Assembly (NCBI GenBank): GCA_036939975.1
Contig: JALLPB010000820.1
Location: 1-12,712 of the forward strand
DNA length: 12,712 nt
Source of the DNA: Cyclostephanos tholiformis
Taxonomy: Eukaryota; Bacillariophyta; Thalassiosirophyceae; Thalassiosirales; Thalassiosiraceae
Direction: 5' to 3'
Shown here: positions 1-8,150 of the stretch, in pieces
How positions within the stretch are numbered: the stretch's first letter is position 1
Layout of the letters: each line of letters begins with the position of its first letter
Position numbers and translations under genes: made by a program
The notes under the pieces: model-generated
Databases searched by the model: none
What the model was told of the DNA's origin: nothing
Seen by the model: the letters and a program-made list of their open reading frames with translations, nothing else

Positions 1-373
1 CATCTTCACCATCAGGAGTGGTCAGGGATGACATTGTTGTATGGGTTGTTTGACTTGACTGGTAGAGGGAACCGCAATGACTCATGATGCTTGGGTTTTA
101 TTATTTGTGTTTAGTGTTTAGACCTGTGCGCACCTTGGGCAATGTTGGTACATGTGATATGATGTGGTGCCATTTCTTAGTCATTGCTGGTACATAATTA
201 TAGTAAAGTACTATTGCGTATCTATGAAATGTCACCATTTCCCGACATAAAAATGCACGGGAACGGCCAGGCAAGAAATGATGTTGGTGTCAGGGCATTG
301 CCCTGTTGGCCAAATTTGGACAACTTTGTCGTGTCAGCCACATGTCGGTGACATGCACAACTAAGCCAAGCAG
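1..373. other. no supportable gene; possible decayed LINE 5' region
   Basis: No frame shows a convincing protein family here. The minus-strand open frame at about 222-515 is proline- and serine-rich and is most likely antisense noise. On the plus strand the frame that later carries the LINE endonuclease motifs is open from 251 to the TAA at 362, but I recognise no conserved residue in it. The stretch could be the eroded N-terminal part of the LINE endonuclease, or unrelated sequence. Confidence 0.4.
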
Positions 374-616
374 GTGGATGCCATGAACTTGGTTGATATG
401 TCCAGCAATTTTTGTCAGCATTGGGGGAAATATTCCCAAGGCCAATGGACTTGGTGGATGAGGAAGGGGAGGTGCTGGGTCTCCTTGCAATGGGGCTATA
501 TCCTAGGGTGGGCAATTGCCCTTGGATGATTTTGGTGCATAAGCATCAGACTGCCCTTTTGTCATGACTCTGACCATCGTGCTCTTGTTGCCAAAATTTG
601 TGCAGGGGGGGGGGGG
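374..616 (+). pseudogene. LINE endonuclease domain, C-terminal fragment
   Basis: In the frame of position 374, tryptophan-rich WTWWMRKGRCWV is followed by GYILGW, and then HDSDHRALVAKI at 563-598. The SDH motif and the preceding Y-I-L stretch are characteristic of the exonuclease-endonuclease-phosphatase fold that nicks target DNA in LINEs. The SDH histidine is the expected general base of this fold. One TGA at 527-529 interrupts the frame. The N-terminal catalytic residues are not recognisable upstream, so this is only the last third of the domain. It runs into a 13-G homopolymer at 605-617. Confidence 0.7.
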
Positions 617-617
617 G
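605..617 (+). repeat. G13 homopolymer tract
   Basis: Thirteen consecutive G residues directly follow the endonuclease motif of the LINE, and the protein frame becomes unreadable after it. A matching nine-C tract lies at 724-732. Such runs expand by slippage and are also common sites of sequencing error. Confidence 0.9.
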
Positions 618-689
618 ATGAAGAAATTATATTGGCAATGGTATTTTTGTTTTCTCCTCCATGTCCCCCAGGGACCCTAGACAGGGCTC

Positions 690-962
690 AAAAGAGCATT
701 TGAGGAGTTGTGTCTTGATCAATCCCCCCCCCAAAAGGGAATTCCTGGCTAACTGATGGATCTTGGATCAGTCTTGGGAGTTGATTGACCAATGAGTGAC
801 ACTAAGAAGGATGGGCAACCTCTCCCTCACTGCCACCTGGAAGATTGGCCATAAGATCAAATCACTCACAGCGGACCACAAACAATGCACTGTCAATGCA
901 GCATCCTCAGTCAGAAGTCACCTAAGCAATGGAGCCGTGAAGAAAGCATGGTGTGCCCTTAA
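690..962 (+). pseudogene. LINE linker between endonuclease and reverse transcriptase
   Basis: From 690 the frame reads KRAFEELCLDQS. At the nine-C tract (724-732) it shifts to a frame giving KREFLAN, a TGA at 754, WILDQSWELIDQ, a TGA at 793, then VTLRRMGNLSLTATW and a lysine-rich helical stretch to AWCAL at 946-960. This segment normally joins the endonuclease to the polymerase in LINE ORFs. The frame is cut exactly at the TTAA of 959-962 and resumes in phase at 1348 after the inserted element. Confidence 0.65.
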
Positions 963-1345
963 CAGCTTAACTGATAACCCGGTTTCCCGTGCTAAAAAAA
1001 ATATAATCATCATACTTTTTAGTAGGTATGTACCTGATATCTACGTAGGAATAGTAGGATGAATTTCTATGAAAAAAACTCAGCGCACCAAATTCTACCC
1101 TACGATATAACTCACAACTTCACAATTTTTACCTAGCATAAAAAATGCACAACAAAATGCTCTTTGTATTACATTGATGTGATGAGATTTGTAAAAATTG
1201 CAATTTATTTCGTGCAAGCTGAGGTTCTTGTGCATTCAACATGCTATTTAAGTCTGTGATCCAAGAAAAATTTGGCAAAAAACTATGATATTACAAAGCT
1301 ACTGTAAAAAGTTGGCTGTCATGACAGCCATTACCAGTTAAGCTG
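963..1345. mobile_element. 383-bp TTAA-flanked non-autonomous DNA element (MITE-like)
   Basis: The element begins CAGCTTAACTGATAA (963-977) and ends TTACCAGTTAAGCTG (1331-1345). These are inverted repeats matching at 14 of 15 positions. It is flanked on both sides by TTAA (959-962 and 1346-1349). Removing the element and one TTAA rejoins the host LINE codons as CTT-AAG-GGG-TGG without a frame change, which shows the exact insertion boundaries. The interior is AT-rich, with no coding capacity beyond chance. A perfect 18-bp palindrome (1313-1330) abuts the right inverted repeat. TTAA duplications are typical of piggyBac and Kolobok families. The ends lack the usual piggyBac CCC start, so the family is undecided. 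Confidence 0.85.
1313..1330. repeat. perfect 18-bp palindrome at the right end of the TTAA element
   Basis: TGGCTGTCATGACAGCCA equals its own reverse complement and directly abuts the right terminal inverted repeat at 1331. No equivalent lies next to the left end. Subterminal palindromes are often transposase-binding sites, but that role is inferred. Confidence 0.85.
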
Positions 1346-2628
1346 TTAAGGGGTGGTACTGGGTCAAGGAGGACCACCCACCACCAGCGTGTCCTGAGAC
1401 GATAGCAAAGCAGATGGCCAAATGCGTGGAATTATTCACAAGGGCTCCCCCCATGGGGACCCCCCTCTCCTTTAATTTTCCATTTTTTGAGATACCTGAT
1501 GGCATACCCACTGACAAAGAAATACGTTCTGTGGTTTTGGGGTGAGCAGGCGGGGCTACCAGGATGCAAACTCGGGATGCAAACTGAACATGTGAAGACA
1601 TGGCTAGCAGACATTTGGCCTGAAGAGAAGGTAGCCCAGGAGAACCCAGGCAGGATAGCAGATGCAGAGGAGAGAAGCCTTGGGAGAAAGTGAAGGATCT
1701 TTGTTAGATGATCCAGACCATTTGGGACTGAGGGGAGATCCCGATGCAGATGAGTTGGATGGTGGTCATCTTGCTAACAAAAGATGGCCGTAACTTCTGG
1801 GGGATTGGATCACTCAACCCCTGTTGGAAAGTGGTGAAGAGAATCATGGTGCACCAGATGGGCATTATTGATTTTCACCCCTCCCTCCACAGAGGAATGC
1901 CCAAATGAGAGATGGGTATGGCAACAATAGAAGCAAAGTTGGCACAACAGCTTGCATGGGTGGAGCAGGAACCCTTGTATCAGATCTTCCTTGATCTACA
2001 CAGGCTTAGTATCACCTCAATTGCACTAAGTGCCTTGAGATCATGACCGGGTACGGGGTTGGCCCCAAGCTACTACACCTACAGGAGAAATTCTGGGATC
2101 AGGGGGAGGTGCTCTGTCATGCAGGGGGTAGCTTTGGGAACCCATTTGCCACCTTTTGGGGCATCACTCAGGGTGGACTGCTATCTAGTATCATGCTTAA
2201 TGTTTGTGTTGATGCAGTGATAAGGGAGTGGGTTCATTGGATGATTAGCAAAGAGGCTGCTAGTGAGGTATTTCCTGAAGTGTGCAGAGAAATAGTGGCT
2301 TTTTTTTGTTGATGATGGGCCAGTTGGATTGAGAGACCTTCTGTGGCTGCAGAGCACCATGAACATCCTCATTACCCTCTTTGAAAGCATTGGCCTCTGG
2401 ACAAACCCCGACAAGACTAAGAATAAGGTCATGATGTGTGTCCTAGAGAATATACAAGTAGCCCACATGGAAGAGGCAAGCCATGTGCAGCAGTTAGGAC
2501 CAGTCAACCCCACCACAAAATGTCATCGGGTGGAGTGCAACATCTGTTCTGCAAGCCTGGTGGCAGGATCCCTCCGAAGCCATCTGAAAACCCAACATGA
2601 CACATATTGGTCATTCATTCTCAATTGA
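1346..2628 (+). pseudogene. LINE reverse transcriptase domain, frameshifted
   Basis: The block starts in phase with the linker (GWYWVKEDHPPPACPETIA), then FNFPFFEIPDGIPTDKEIR. A frame change near 1545-1587 leads to EHVKTWLADIWPEEKVAQEN. The fingers region reads VILLTKDGRNFWGIGSLNPC. Motif A keeps the catalytic aspartate in YQIFLDL (about 1978-1998), but the rest of the motif is garbled and the frame changes. Motif B is WGITQGGLLSS (about 2157-2189) within a long open stretch from 2043. Motif C, FVDDGP, is reached only after a one-base excess in the eight-T run 2300-2307. The thumb follows (LWLQSTMNILITLFESIGLW). In-frame TGA codons lie at 1543, 1729, 1906 and 2626, and a TAG at 1705. It cannot make a polymerase. 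Confidence 0.9.
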
Positions 2629-3480
2629 GAACTGACCATTGAGCATGAACCATGGGTTTACCGAGCTATTGCAGATGTCACCAGTACCTATTTTTGCCCA
2701 GTACCGGTGTGCATGGGATCCGCATGCTCTGAAGCTACTCTCTGATCTCACTTCCTTTGATGTCACCCCAGGACCCAGGATCTGGTCTTCTGCCTAACGG
2801 AAGGGTCCCTTCCCATGCCACAGTGTGACCAATGTGGACTGCAAATCACGTACATGGCTATGAATGGCCATCACTATGAGACCCTCTGCTGGGATGGTAC
2901 AGCAAGGAGAGTACATCATGCGGCGGCCGAACATGTGCAACTATCCCTTAAACCAAACATATGGTGAGAGTTTAGAAAGGGTGGAGGTCTTTAAGTACCT
3001 GGGATGATTGTTAGCCTATGATGACCATCATCTGGTCAAGGCTCTCATGCACAATAAGGGCAGAAAATGCATCTCCCCCTACATGCAGCATACTCTACAA
3101 AAAACAACCGTGCAATCAATACTACTGTTTGGAAGTGAGACATGGAATTTGTCCCCATCAAATTTGAAGCTTCTGGAAGGGTTTCACATCAAGAGGCTAA
3201 TGAAGCTTCTGGATGGTACTTGGGCATACCCAAACTTGGCACAAGTTCTTAAGAACATAGGGCTCAAAATTATTGCCCACTAAATAGCTGCTTGATGGCA
3301 ACCTATAGCAAATTACATTGTCAATAAACCCATCTTCACAAGGTGTGTGGATGGAATTAGGAAGCAAGATCCAGCAACCATCATTTTTGTTGGGAGCAAT
3401 CAATGGATTTGGGAGCAGCTCGGGCGACATGCACTTCATGGCCTGCTGATGCATCTAATGCCAAAGAGGAAGATTGCTAA
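2521..3480 (+). pseudogene. LINE C-terminal zinc fingers and terminal domain
   Basis: Three cysteine/histidine clusters follow the polymerase: HRVECNICSASLVAG ending in SHLKTQH, then YFCPVPVCMGSA with SHF, then MPQCDQCGLQITY with HHYETLC. They look like nucleic-acid-binding fingers as found at the end of some LINE ORFs. After a frame change near 2965 comes RVEVFKYLG, a TGA at 3005 and VQSILLFGSETWNLSPSNLK, the conserved C-terminal LINE signature, then LEGFHIKRLMKLLDGTW. Further stops occur at 2743, 2758, 2965 and 3281, and a second TGA follows near 3293. The ORF ends FCWEQSMDLGAARA and stops with TAA at 3478-3480. Several TGA codons sit next to other arginine-type losses, pointing to CpG decay. 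Confidence 0.85.
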
Positions 3481-4438
3481 CAATGGGAGTGGTCCCTGTG
3501 GGTGATATAGGAAACTAGAACTTAAATCTTAGTAACAAGAGCACCCTCTAGGTAGTGGGAGAGCACTAGCTTGTGGATTGATACCCCATCATGGCAAAGA
3601 CTCTCACAACCGGTGAGCGAGTCAACACACACTTTTTTGAGCTTCATAAAAATTAATATCTTTGCCAATTTTTGTCCACTCAAAAATCAAAAATCTGAAT
3701 ACATTAAAAATTACCTGAGCTTGTCAGCTACCACGCTCTCAATCTACTTTTCCATAAAGCTCATCACATCAATGAGCTGAGTAGAGAGTCTGTTTTGTGT
3801 TATGAAATCCATGTGAATAACTAGCAAAAATGATAGGATAAATGCTAGCTAAAACCTAGTTGTGTATTGTGTTTTTATGTTGCACTGACAACAATGACCA
3901 TGGCATCTGCCAGGGCAATATGGCATGAGCACTTGTCTGGTGGCAGCGGTTATGGGCTTCACATGAAGCCATTAATACACTACATTGATTGACGTGCTTT
4001 GTACCCTATCCTTGGTGGCATAGTTGTCATAATTGCCATTGAGTTACTTACATTTTAGTACATTGTAAATTAATGTATTTAAATATCAATTAATTACTCT
4101 TTCAGTTATGAAATTTAATTAAATTGCTTAGACCACACCCTCACCCAACCCTGTGTCTACATTGCATTTGCACTAGATAGGCTGTAAATACAATATCCAC
4201 GTCGCTGGAGGGGGCAAAAGCTTGCCATGGTGAGAATGGTTGTGGTTATGGTTGTGTTTGTGGTTTTATGTACTGACTACTACATGAATAAGCTATGGGG
4301 TTGGAGTTTTTTGTTCCCGCCTGAACCGTCATAGCTCTGTTAAGCTGTTACATTACATTACAACTTAAGAAATTAGATAAGTAAATCACTATCTAGACCT
4401 TTTTTTACATACTGAAGTCTTCAAATGCCAAGGGCTTG
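3481..4438. other. gene-free AT-rich stretch with small hairpins
   Basis: No coding frame is convincing. The short open frame at 3571-3780 has no recognisable motif. Visible structures are a 7-bp hairpin GGCTTCA/TGAAGCC (3955-3970) and AGCTCAT/ATGAGCT (3758-3778). A GT-rich run lies near 4240-4268. The 12-mer GTTAAGCTGTTA at 4339-4350 matches the right end plus flank of the TTAA element at 963-1345. Confidence 0.5.
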
Positions 4439-5818
4439 TTAACCAAACAGTGCTGCAGTCAGAACAACTAGAGCAGGCTTCTTTCCTTCAAGAACTATTT
4501 CCTTGGTAAGATGAGTCACTGAAAGCCATCCAACTCTGTGTTCACAGGGGTTTGTGGAGCGAGTAAAATTAATTCCCATCTGCAGTAGTCCCCATTGCGC
4601 CCAATCGGCCCATTGCCTTGTGAGCTTAGAAGCTAACCATGCCACTTTAATGGCAGCAAGCCAATATTCTTCTTGTTCCCCAGTCATGGAAGTAATCCAT
4701 GTCCTCCAAGTTAACCTCCATCATCCAATGATCCTCCTCCAGGAGCCCTGCTTTCTCGAGTTCCATTTGGTGTTATATCTCCTGCTGAATTTCTTCTTTC
4801 CAAAGAATGGCCTGCATTCCCGTCACCATGTCATGAATCTGTATGTTCCTATAGATCTATTGCCTTCAAGCAATTTTAGAATTAGCCCCTGGGCCCATCT
4901 CTCAGGAGATAGCCTTATTCCTTGGCTGAAGTGGTAGATTCTTTGAATCTTCTGCATGCTCTTACAAATCATGCTCTCCATGAATCGCTGCCAACCAATA
5001 GCATCATGTTCCCATGCCCGTGTGTGTGCCATCATCTGAAAGTTGTCTCCAGGCCATAACAGATCTCAACCATAGTGCGTCCACCCCATCCATATGCATA
5101 TTCAGCAATGCAGTCTACCAAGTCTGGGTGGGTACCCACTTCACTCTGCCTCAATTGCTCCAGCTGGTCTATATTGTGTTGGAGGGTTTTGACTTGTCAG
5201 GCATGGTCACAGTGCAGCACATGCATACACATGTCCTGTGCCTACCCACAACTTGGGCATTTATTGCATTTTGTCTTATCCCATTCCATAGTGCAGGCAA
5301 TCCCCATCACCTGCTTACATGCCCACTGCTGAAATAATCTAAGTACATTATGATGTGTCATGGCACCATCTCCCAGTCCACCTTATCAAATGCATGACCA
5401 TCTCCTAGGATGTTCAATTGATAAAAATTTTCATGTGCAAGTTGACATTGTTCCAGGTACCTCACTTGGTCTCTCATGTTGGCAGTTATCTTCCATGAGC
5501 CTGCAAAGACACACACTAGTTCGAGAGGAAAGGCACATTGCTTGATAGATGTGTTGGATATAAATCCTGGAGGGTTTGCTTTGCGTTGAAGTCCATATTC
5601 ATGTTCAGCTGTGATTGTCTCAATTGATCCTGATAGTCCACTTTATCATCCTGGTGCACCCGTGCATGTGAGTACAGTTGGTCAAAGGTGAGATTGCTGC
5701 AATTTACAACGTTATCTTTAAGTGTTAGACTAGCTAGCCTATGAAGAGCTAGCACAGCAAAATTTTGTGGAAAAGAAAATTTAAATTCTCTCCTAAAAGG
5801 TTTACAAAGCAACAACAA
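4439..5818 (-). pseudogene. decayed retroelement-type protein with CxxC...HxxxC zinc motif
   Basis: Read on the minus strand, pieces in shifting frames follow a consistent order. They are LTFDQLYSHARVHQDDKVDY and LQDLYPTHLSSNVPF; then VCVFAGSWKITANMRDQVRY and HAFDKVDWEMV; then RLFQQWACKQVMGIACTMEW; then a cysteine cluster CNKCPSC and CMHVLHC; then GWGGRTMVEICYG; then GWQRFMESMICKSMQKIQ with LSPERWAQGLI; then GLLEEDHWMMEVNLEDMD; and finally GEQEEYWLAAIKVAWLASKL, stopping at 4439-4441. I recall repeated proteins with this series of motifs in microalgal genomes. The C..C....C.H.L.C cluster followed by a tryptophan-rich helix resembles the zf-RVT-type tail of LINE polymerases, so a retroelement origin is inferred. 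The polymerase itself is absent. At least four frame changes and several stops make it non-functional. Confidence 0.6.
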
Positions 5819-5834
5819 TCAGATTAGACTCATG

Positions 5835-5897
5835 AATAAGTAATCACCTATTTATTACAGCCATCTGGTTGTCACTGTTTAGCAGTAATTACTTATT
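5835..5897. repeat. 10-bp inverted repeat AATAAGTAAT / ATTACTTATT
   Basis: Arms at 5835-5844 and 5888-5897 are perfectly complementary and 43 bases apart. They lie just upstream (minus-strand sense) of the decayed protein at 4439-5818. AT-rich composition makes a chance occurrence possible. Confidence 0.5.
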
Positions 5898-6010
5898 ACA
5901 TATCAATAGTTAAGGATTACAGTTATGGGATTGTGCGCAGAAATCCAAGAGGAAGTTTGAGAAGAAACGGTTACCAAAATCCATGGACAACCAACAAACC
6001 AAGGTGATCT

Positions 6011-6250
6011 GTGATGCCAATTATACAAAATTTCTGACGATATAATTGGCATCATAAGAATTGTGTACAAGACCATTCTACATAATTGGCATCACTTGTT
6101 TTTTTTTCAAAATGAAAAGTATGTATAATTGGTCCTAATAAGATGCCAATTTTGTATAATAGCTTATTATACATAATCCCTTTATACATAATTTACAATG
6201 CCAATTATATATAAACTCAAATTATGTATAAAGGGATTATATATAATGCC
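6011..6250. repeat. fold-back element with 28-bp arms and six copies of a short motif
   Basis: Arms at 6167-6194 and 6219-6246 are reverse complements at 27 of 28 positions around a 24-base loop. A second perfect 14-bp stem pairs 6012-6025 (TGATGCCAATTATA) with 6041-6054. A third copy at 6082-6095 also pairs perfectly with 6011-6024. Counting diverged forms, the core GCCAATTAT or its complement occurs six times, starting near 6016, 6042, 6082, 6124, 6144 and 6200. There is no coding sequence. The density of nested inverted repeats is typical of fold-back or MITE-type DNA elements. The ends GATGCCAATTATA and (complement) GAGGCATTATATA may be diverged termini, but no target duplication is convincing. 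Confidence 0.75.
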
Positions 6251-6443
6251 TCTATGTGGATCTTTGCTTCCTTTGATTTTCAATAACACGTGTGCAATCC
6301 TCTGAACAGTAACTCATTAGAGAAACTTGACATGTGTCTGGATGGAGAAAATCTAAAATAGACCGCTTGACAATGGGCCCCATAGGCAATGTCTCCTCTT
6401 CCCCTGCTTGCTTATTCCTCCCCCTTTAATAGTGATTCGCACC

Positions 6444-6822
6444 ATGGCATCATTTCCAAAGTATGATCCCCTCCTTGCCAACAGTGCCGCGGCCATTCTC
6501 AGGGATGCCAAGTGCAGCATTGATGACACAGAGAATCTATGGTACTCCAGTTAAAATTCTCTTTCATAGGAAGTCCGGATTAATTGTGTTGCATATGCTC
6601 AACCTCTTCAATATCATCACAGAGGCACATTGGAAAGCTGGGCAAATGATGGGCAAAAAGACAAAGCAAATGGCCAAGAAGACATACAAAAGCGTTACTG
6701 AAGATCTTGTGAGAGCCTACTACTGCAACTAGTGCTTTGTTTTAATACAGAAGACACCTATTGATCCAGCAAGCAAGGGTGTGAAGAAGCCAATAATCTT
6801 GTCTGAGTTTTGTCATACAAAT
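6444..6822 (+). pseudogene. integrase-like zinc-binding fragment, broken
   Basis: An ATG in the context ACCATGG (6444-6446) opens MASFPKYDPLLANSAAAILR, which stops at 6552. A frame change leads to PVKILFHRKSGLIVLHMLN, then AHWKAGQMMGKKTKQM, KKTYKSVTEDLVRAYYCN, a TAG at 6730, CFVLIQKTPIDPASKGVKKP and IILSEF. Histidine (6628), a Q where a second histidine is expected, and the pair CN(stop)C (6724-6735) have the spacing of the HHCC zinc-binding domain ahead of a DDE integrase. The GVKKPI stretch resembles the linker before the catalytic core in KRBA2/Ginger-like and retroelement integrases. The catalytic core is not recognisable downstream. Whether this belonged to a Ginger-type transposon or a retroelement is unresolved. 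Confidence 0.5.
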
Positions 6823-7596
6823 TGATGATACAAATTGGAGTCATCATGCATCACTTCCATTTCCGGCAACAAGAAAATTTCACAAGTCCTGAATATCAGA
6901 ATGGAGATTTGCCACCCCAGGCTATCACTCAACAAACTTTGGGCAATCATGCACCATTGTCCAACTAATCCTGCCAATAAACTTTTGGTAGAATTTTAGG
7001 AGGGATTGTACGTTACACCACATCAATGAAAAATTGGGCTAGGCCAAAATTAGGTTTGGAGGTGAAACATGCACAGTATAGTTCCAAGTCCCACCTTCAT
7101 GCTTCAAAGGACACTCAGATAGGAGTCTGAAACCCACTTTCAAGATATACTTAAGTGATATACAACTGAGTAGAATAGAGTACATACAAAAACATATGGT
7201 ACAGACTTAAATTAAGTAGGTATGTACTTAAAAGTAAGTACTTTTTTGCAGTCTCTATTGTACTCTATACTTCTTGACCATCATTGTCATTGTCCATATA
7301 ATGAATTTCAGGCAAGGTTCTCAGCTTTTCAATGGTATGTGGGTTGGGGGGTATCAGACAGATTCTACATAAAGGTAATAGTATGCATGTAGTACCTAAA
7401 TATGTTTGTGCCTGCAAATGCACCCTTTACCTGGTAAAAAGATAGATTTCTCATCAGAGATCTCATCCTAGATTGTCTAAAGGGTAGATCATTTCTAATG
7501 CTCATAATTCTCATTTAGGCAAAACTCTACTTCTTTTGAACCACGTTTATTTTTGAGACTCTTTTTTGGATTTAGAATCAGCACTCCCTACCCGTC
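6823..7596. other. gene-free stretch between two decayed plus-strand fragments
   Basis: The integrase frame stays mostly open to a TAG at 7000, but its residues match nothing I recognise. A 10-bp inverted repeat ATAGAGTACA/TGTACTCTAT (7175-7184, 7259-7268) encloses a segment rich in GTACTTAA-like words, possibly a tiny MITE remnant. An intron-like GTAATA...CTCATTTAG pair (7375-7518) is visible but not supported by flanking coding sequence. Confidence 0.4.
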
Positions 7597-8150
7597 ATGT
7601 TGTATCTTCAGTTTGGGGAAAAGGCCTATGGCAGTGAGTCATCAGATGCCATGGTTTCCCAACTGTTTCTTATGCAGCAACAAGTGTGAGATCTTTGAAT
7701 GGAGATCTCCTCAAATTTTATTGAGTCTTGTTGTCATGTTAGACAGGTCTATACAAACCTCAAGCAGATCTCTTTGGTGCCGGCTGCATACCACAGAGTT
7801 TTGGACAAGGTGGACAATGATGAGCAGCAAAATGAGGGGCCAACAATATGGGTGCTTCAATGATTATTGAAGTGGCCAGGGGATTTGTATGTTTTGTGGA
7901 GAGAGTTTGAAGTTGGTCTGAATGGAGGGAAGCCAGCAAGGGATTACACCCGGTCAGAAAGGGTTGCAAATCAGTATGCCTACTCACTGTGCAAGAATTT
8001 TGGGATGCAGTTACCTCCCTGCAAACAAAGGGATACTTGGTCATTTTGGGACTCGATCAAGTTTACGAAGAATATGGGAAGAGCTATTCTGTGAAGGCAA
8101 TTTTAGATGCCATCATTACAGACAAGCATATGCGTAATGAAAGATTTTAA
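7597..8150 (+). pseudogene. decayed DNA-binding protein resembling GCR1_C (possible Crypton relative)
   Basis: One frame runs MLYLQFGEKAYGSESSDAMV, then a helical middle part with HVRQVYTNLKQISLVPAAYH and RVLDKVDNDEQQ, and then WPGDLYVLWREFEVGLNGGK followed by PARDYTRSERVANQYAYSL. Near 8000 it shifts by one base to give FWDAVTSLQTKGYLVILGLD, QVYEEYGKSYSVKAIL and the end at TAA 8148-8150. The LYxLWREFxxGLNGGxP block, a basic stretch and a terminal helical part match my memory of the GCR1_C DNA-binding domain. That domain occurs in fungal activators and some Crypton-type tyrosine-recombinase elements. TGA codons at 7687, 7696 and 7861 and the frameshift disable it. The upstream part, where a recombinase could lie, is missing. 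Confidence 0.45.

Larger units (their letters stand above)
374..3480 (+). mobile_element. degenerate LINE (non-LTR retrotransposon), nested by a 383-bp element
   Basis: This is the 3' part of one long non-LTR retrotransposon ORF. In order it carries the end of an endonuclease domain (SDHRALVAKI), a linker, a reverse transcriptase, CCHH-type zinc fingers, the C-terminal motif LLFGSETWNLSP and a final TAA at 3478-3480. Such elements copy themselves by target-primed reverse transcription. The reading frame changes at least six times, and I traced 14 in-frame stops, 12 of them TGA. A foreign element at 963-1345 splits the linker. The 5' end, any poly-A tail and target-site duplications were not found, so the outer borders are only those of recognisable coding sequence. 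The long ORF with C-terminal zinc fingers resembles LINEs I associate with microalgae, but the clade was not determined. Confidence 0.9.

Noticed and set aside
222..515. Minus-strand 97-codon open frame, proline/serine-rich
   Set aside because: It overlaps plus-strand LINE endonuclease sequence and shows no family resemblance.
2181..2516. Minus-strand open frame of 111 codons
   Set aside because: It is the antisense shadow of LINE reverse-transcriptase motifs B and C.
4554..5545. Plus-strand open frames at 4554-4937, 5014-5337 and 5360-5545
   Set aside because: They are antisense to the minus-strand decayed protein, whose motifs run in consistent order. The plus-strand translations contain nothing recognisable.
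1021..7227. 13-base match AGTAGGTATGTAC at 1021-1033 and 7215-7227
   Set aside because: A single 13-mer match is expected by chance in about 12.7 kb of AT-rich sequence, and similarity does not extend.
7375..7518. Possible spliceosomal intron (GTAATA ... CTAAT ... CATTTAG)
   Set aside because: The flanking exons do not form a recognisable protein and the frame stops soon after on both sides. Such splice-like pairs are frequent by chance.
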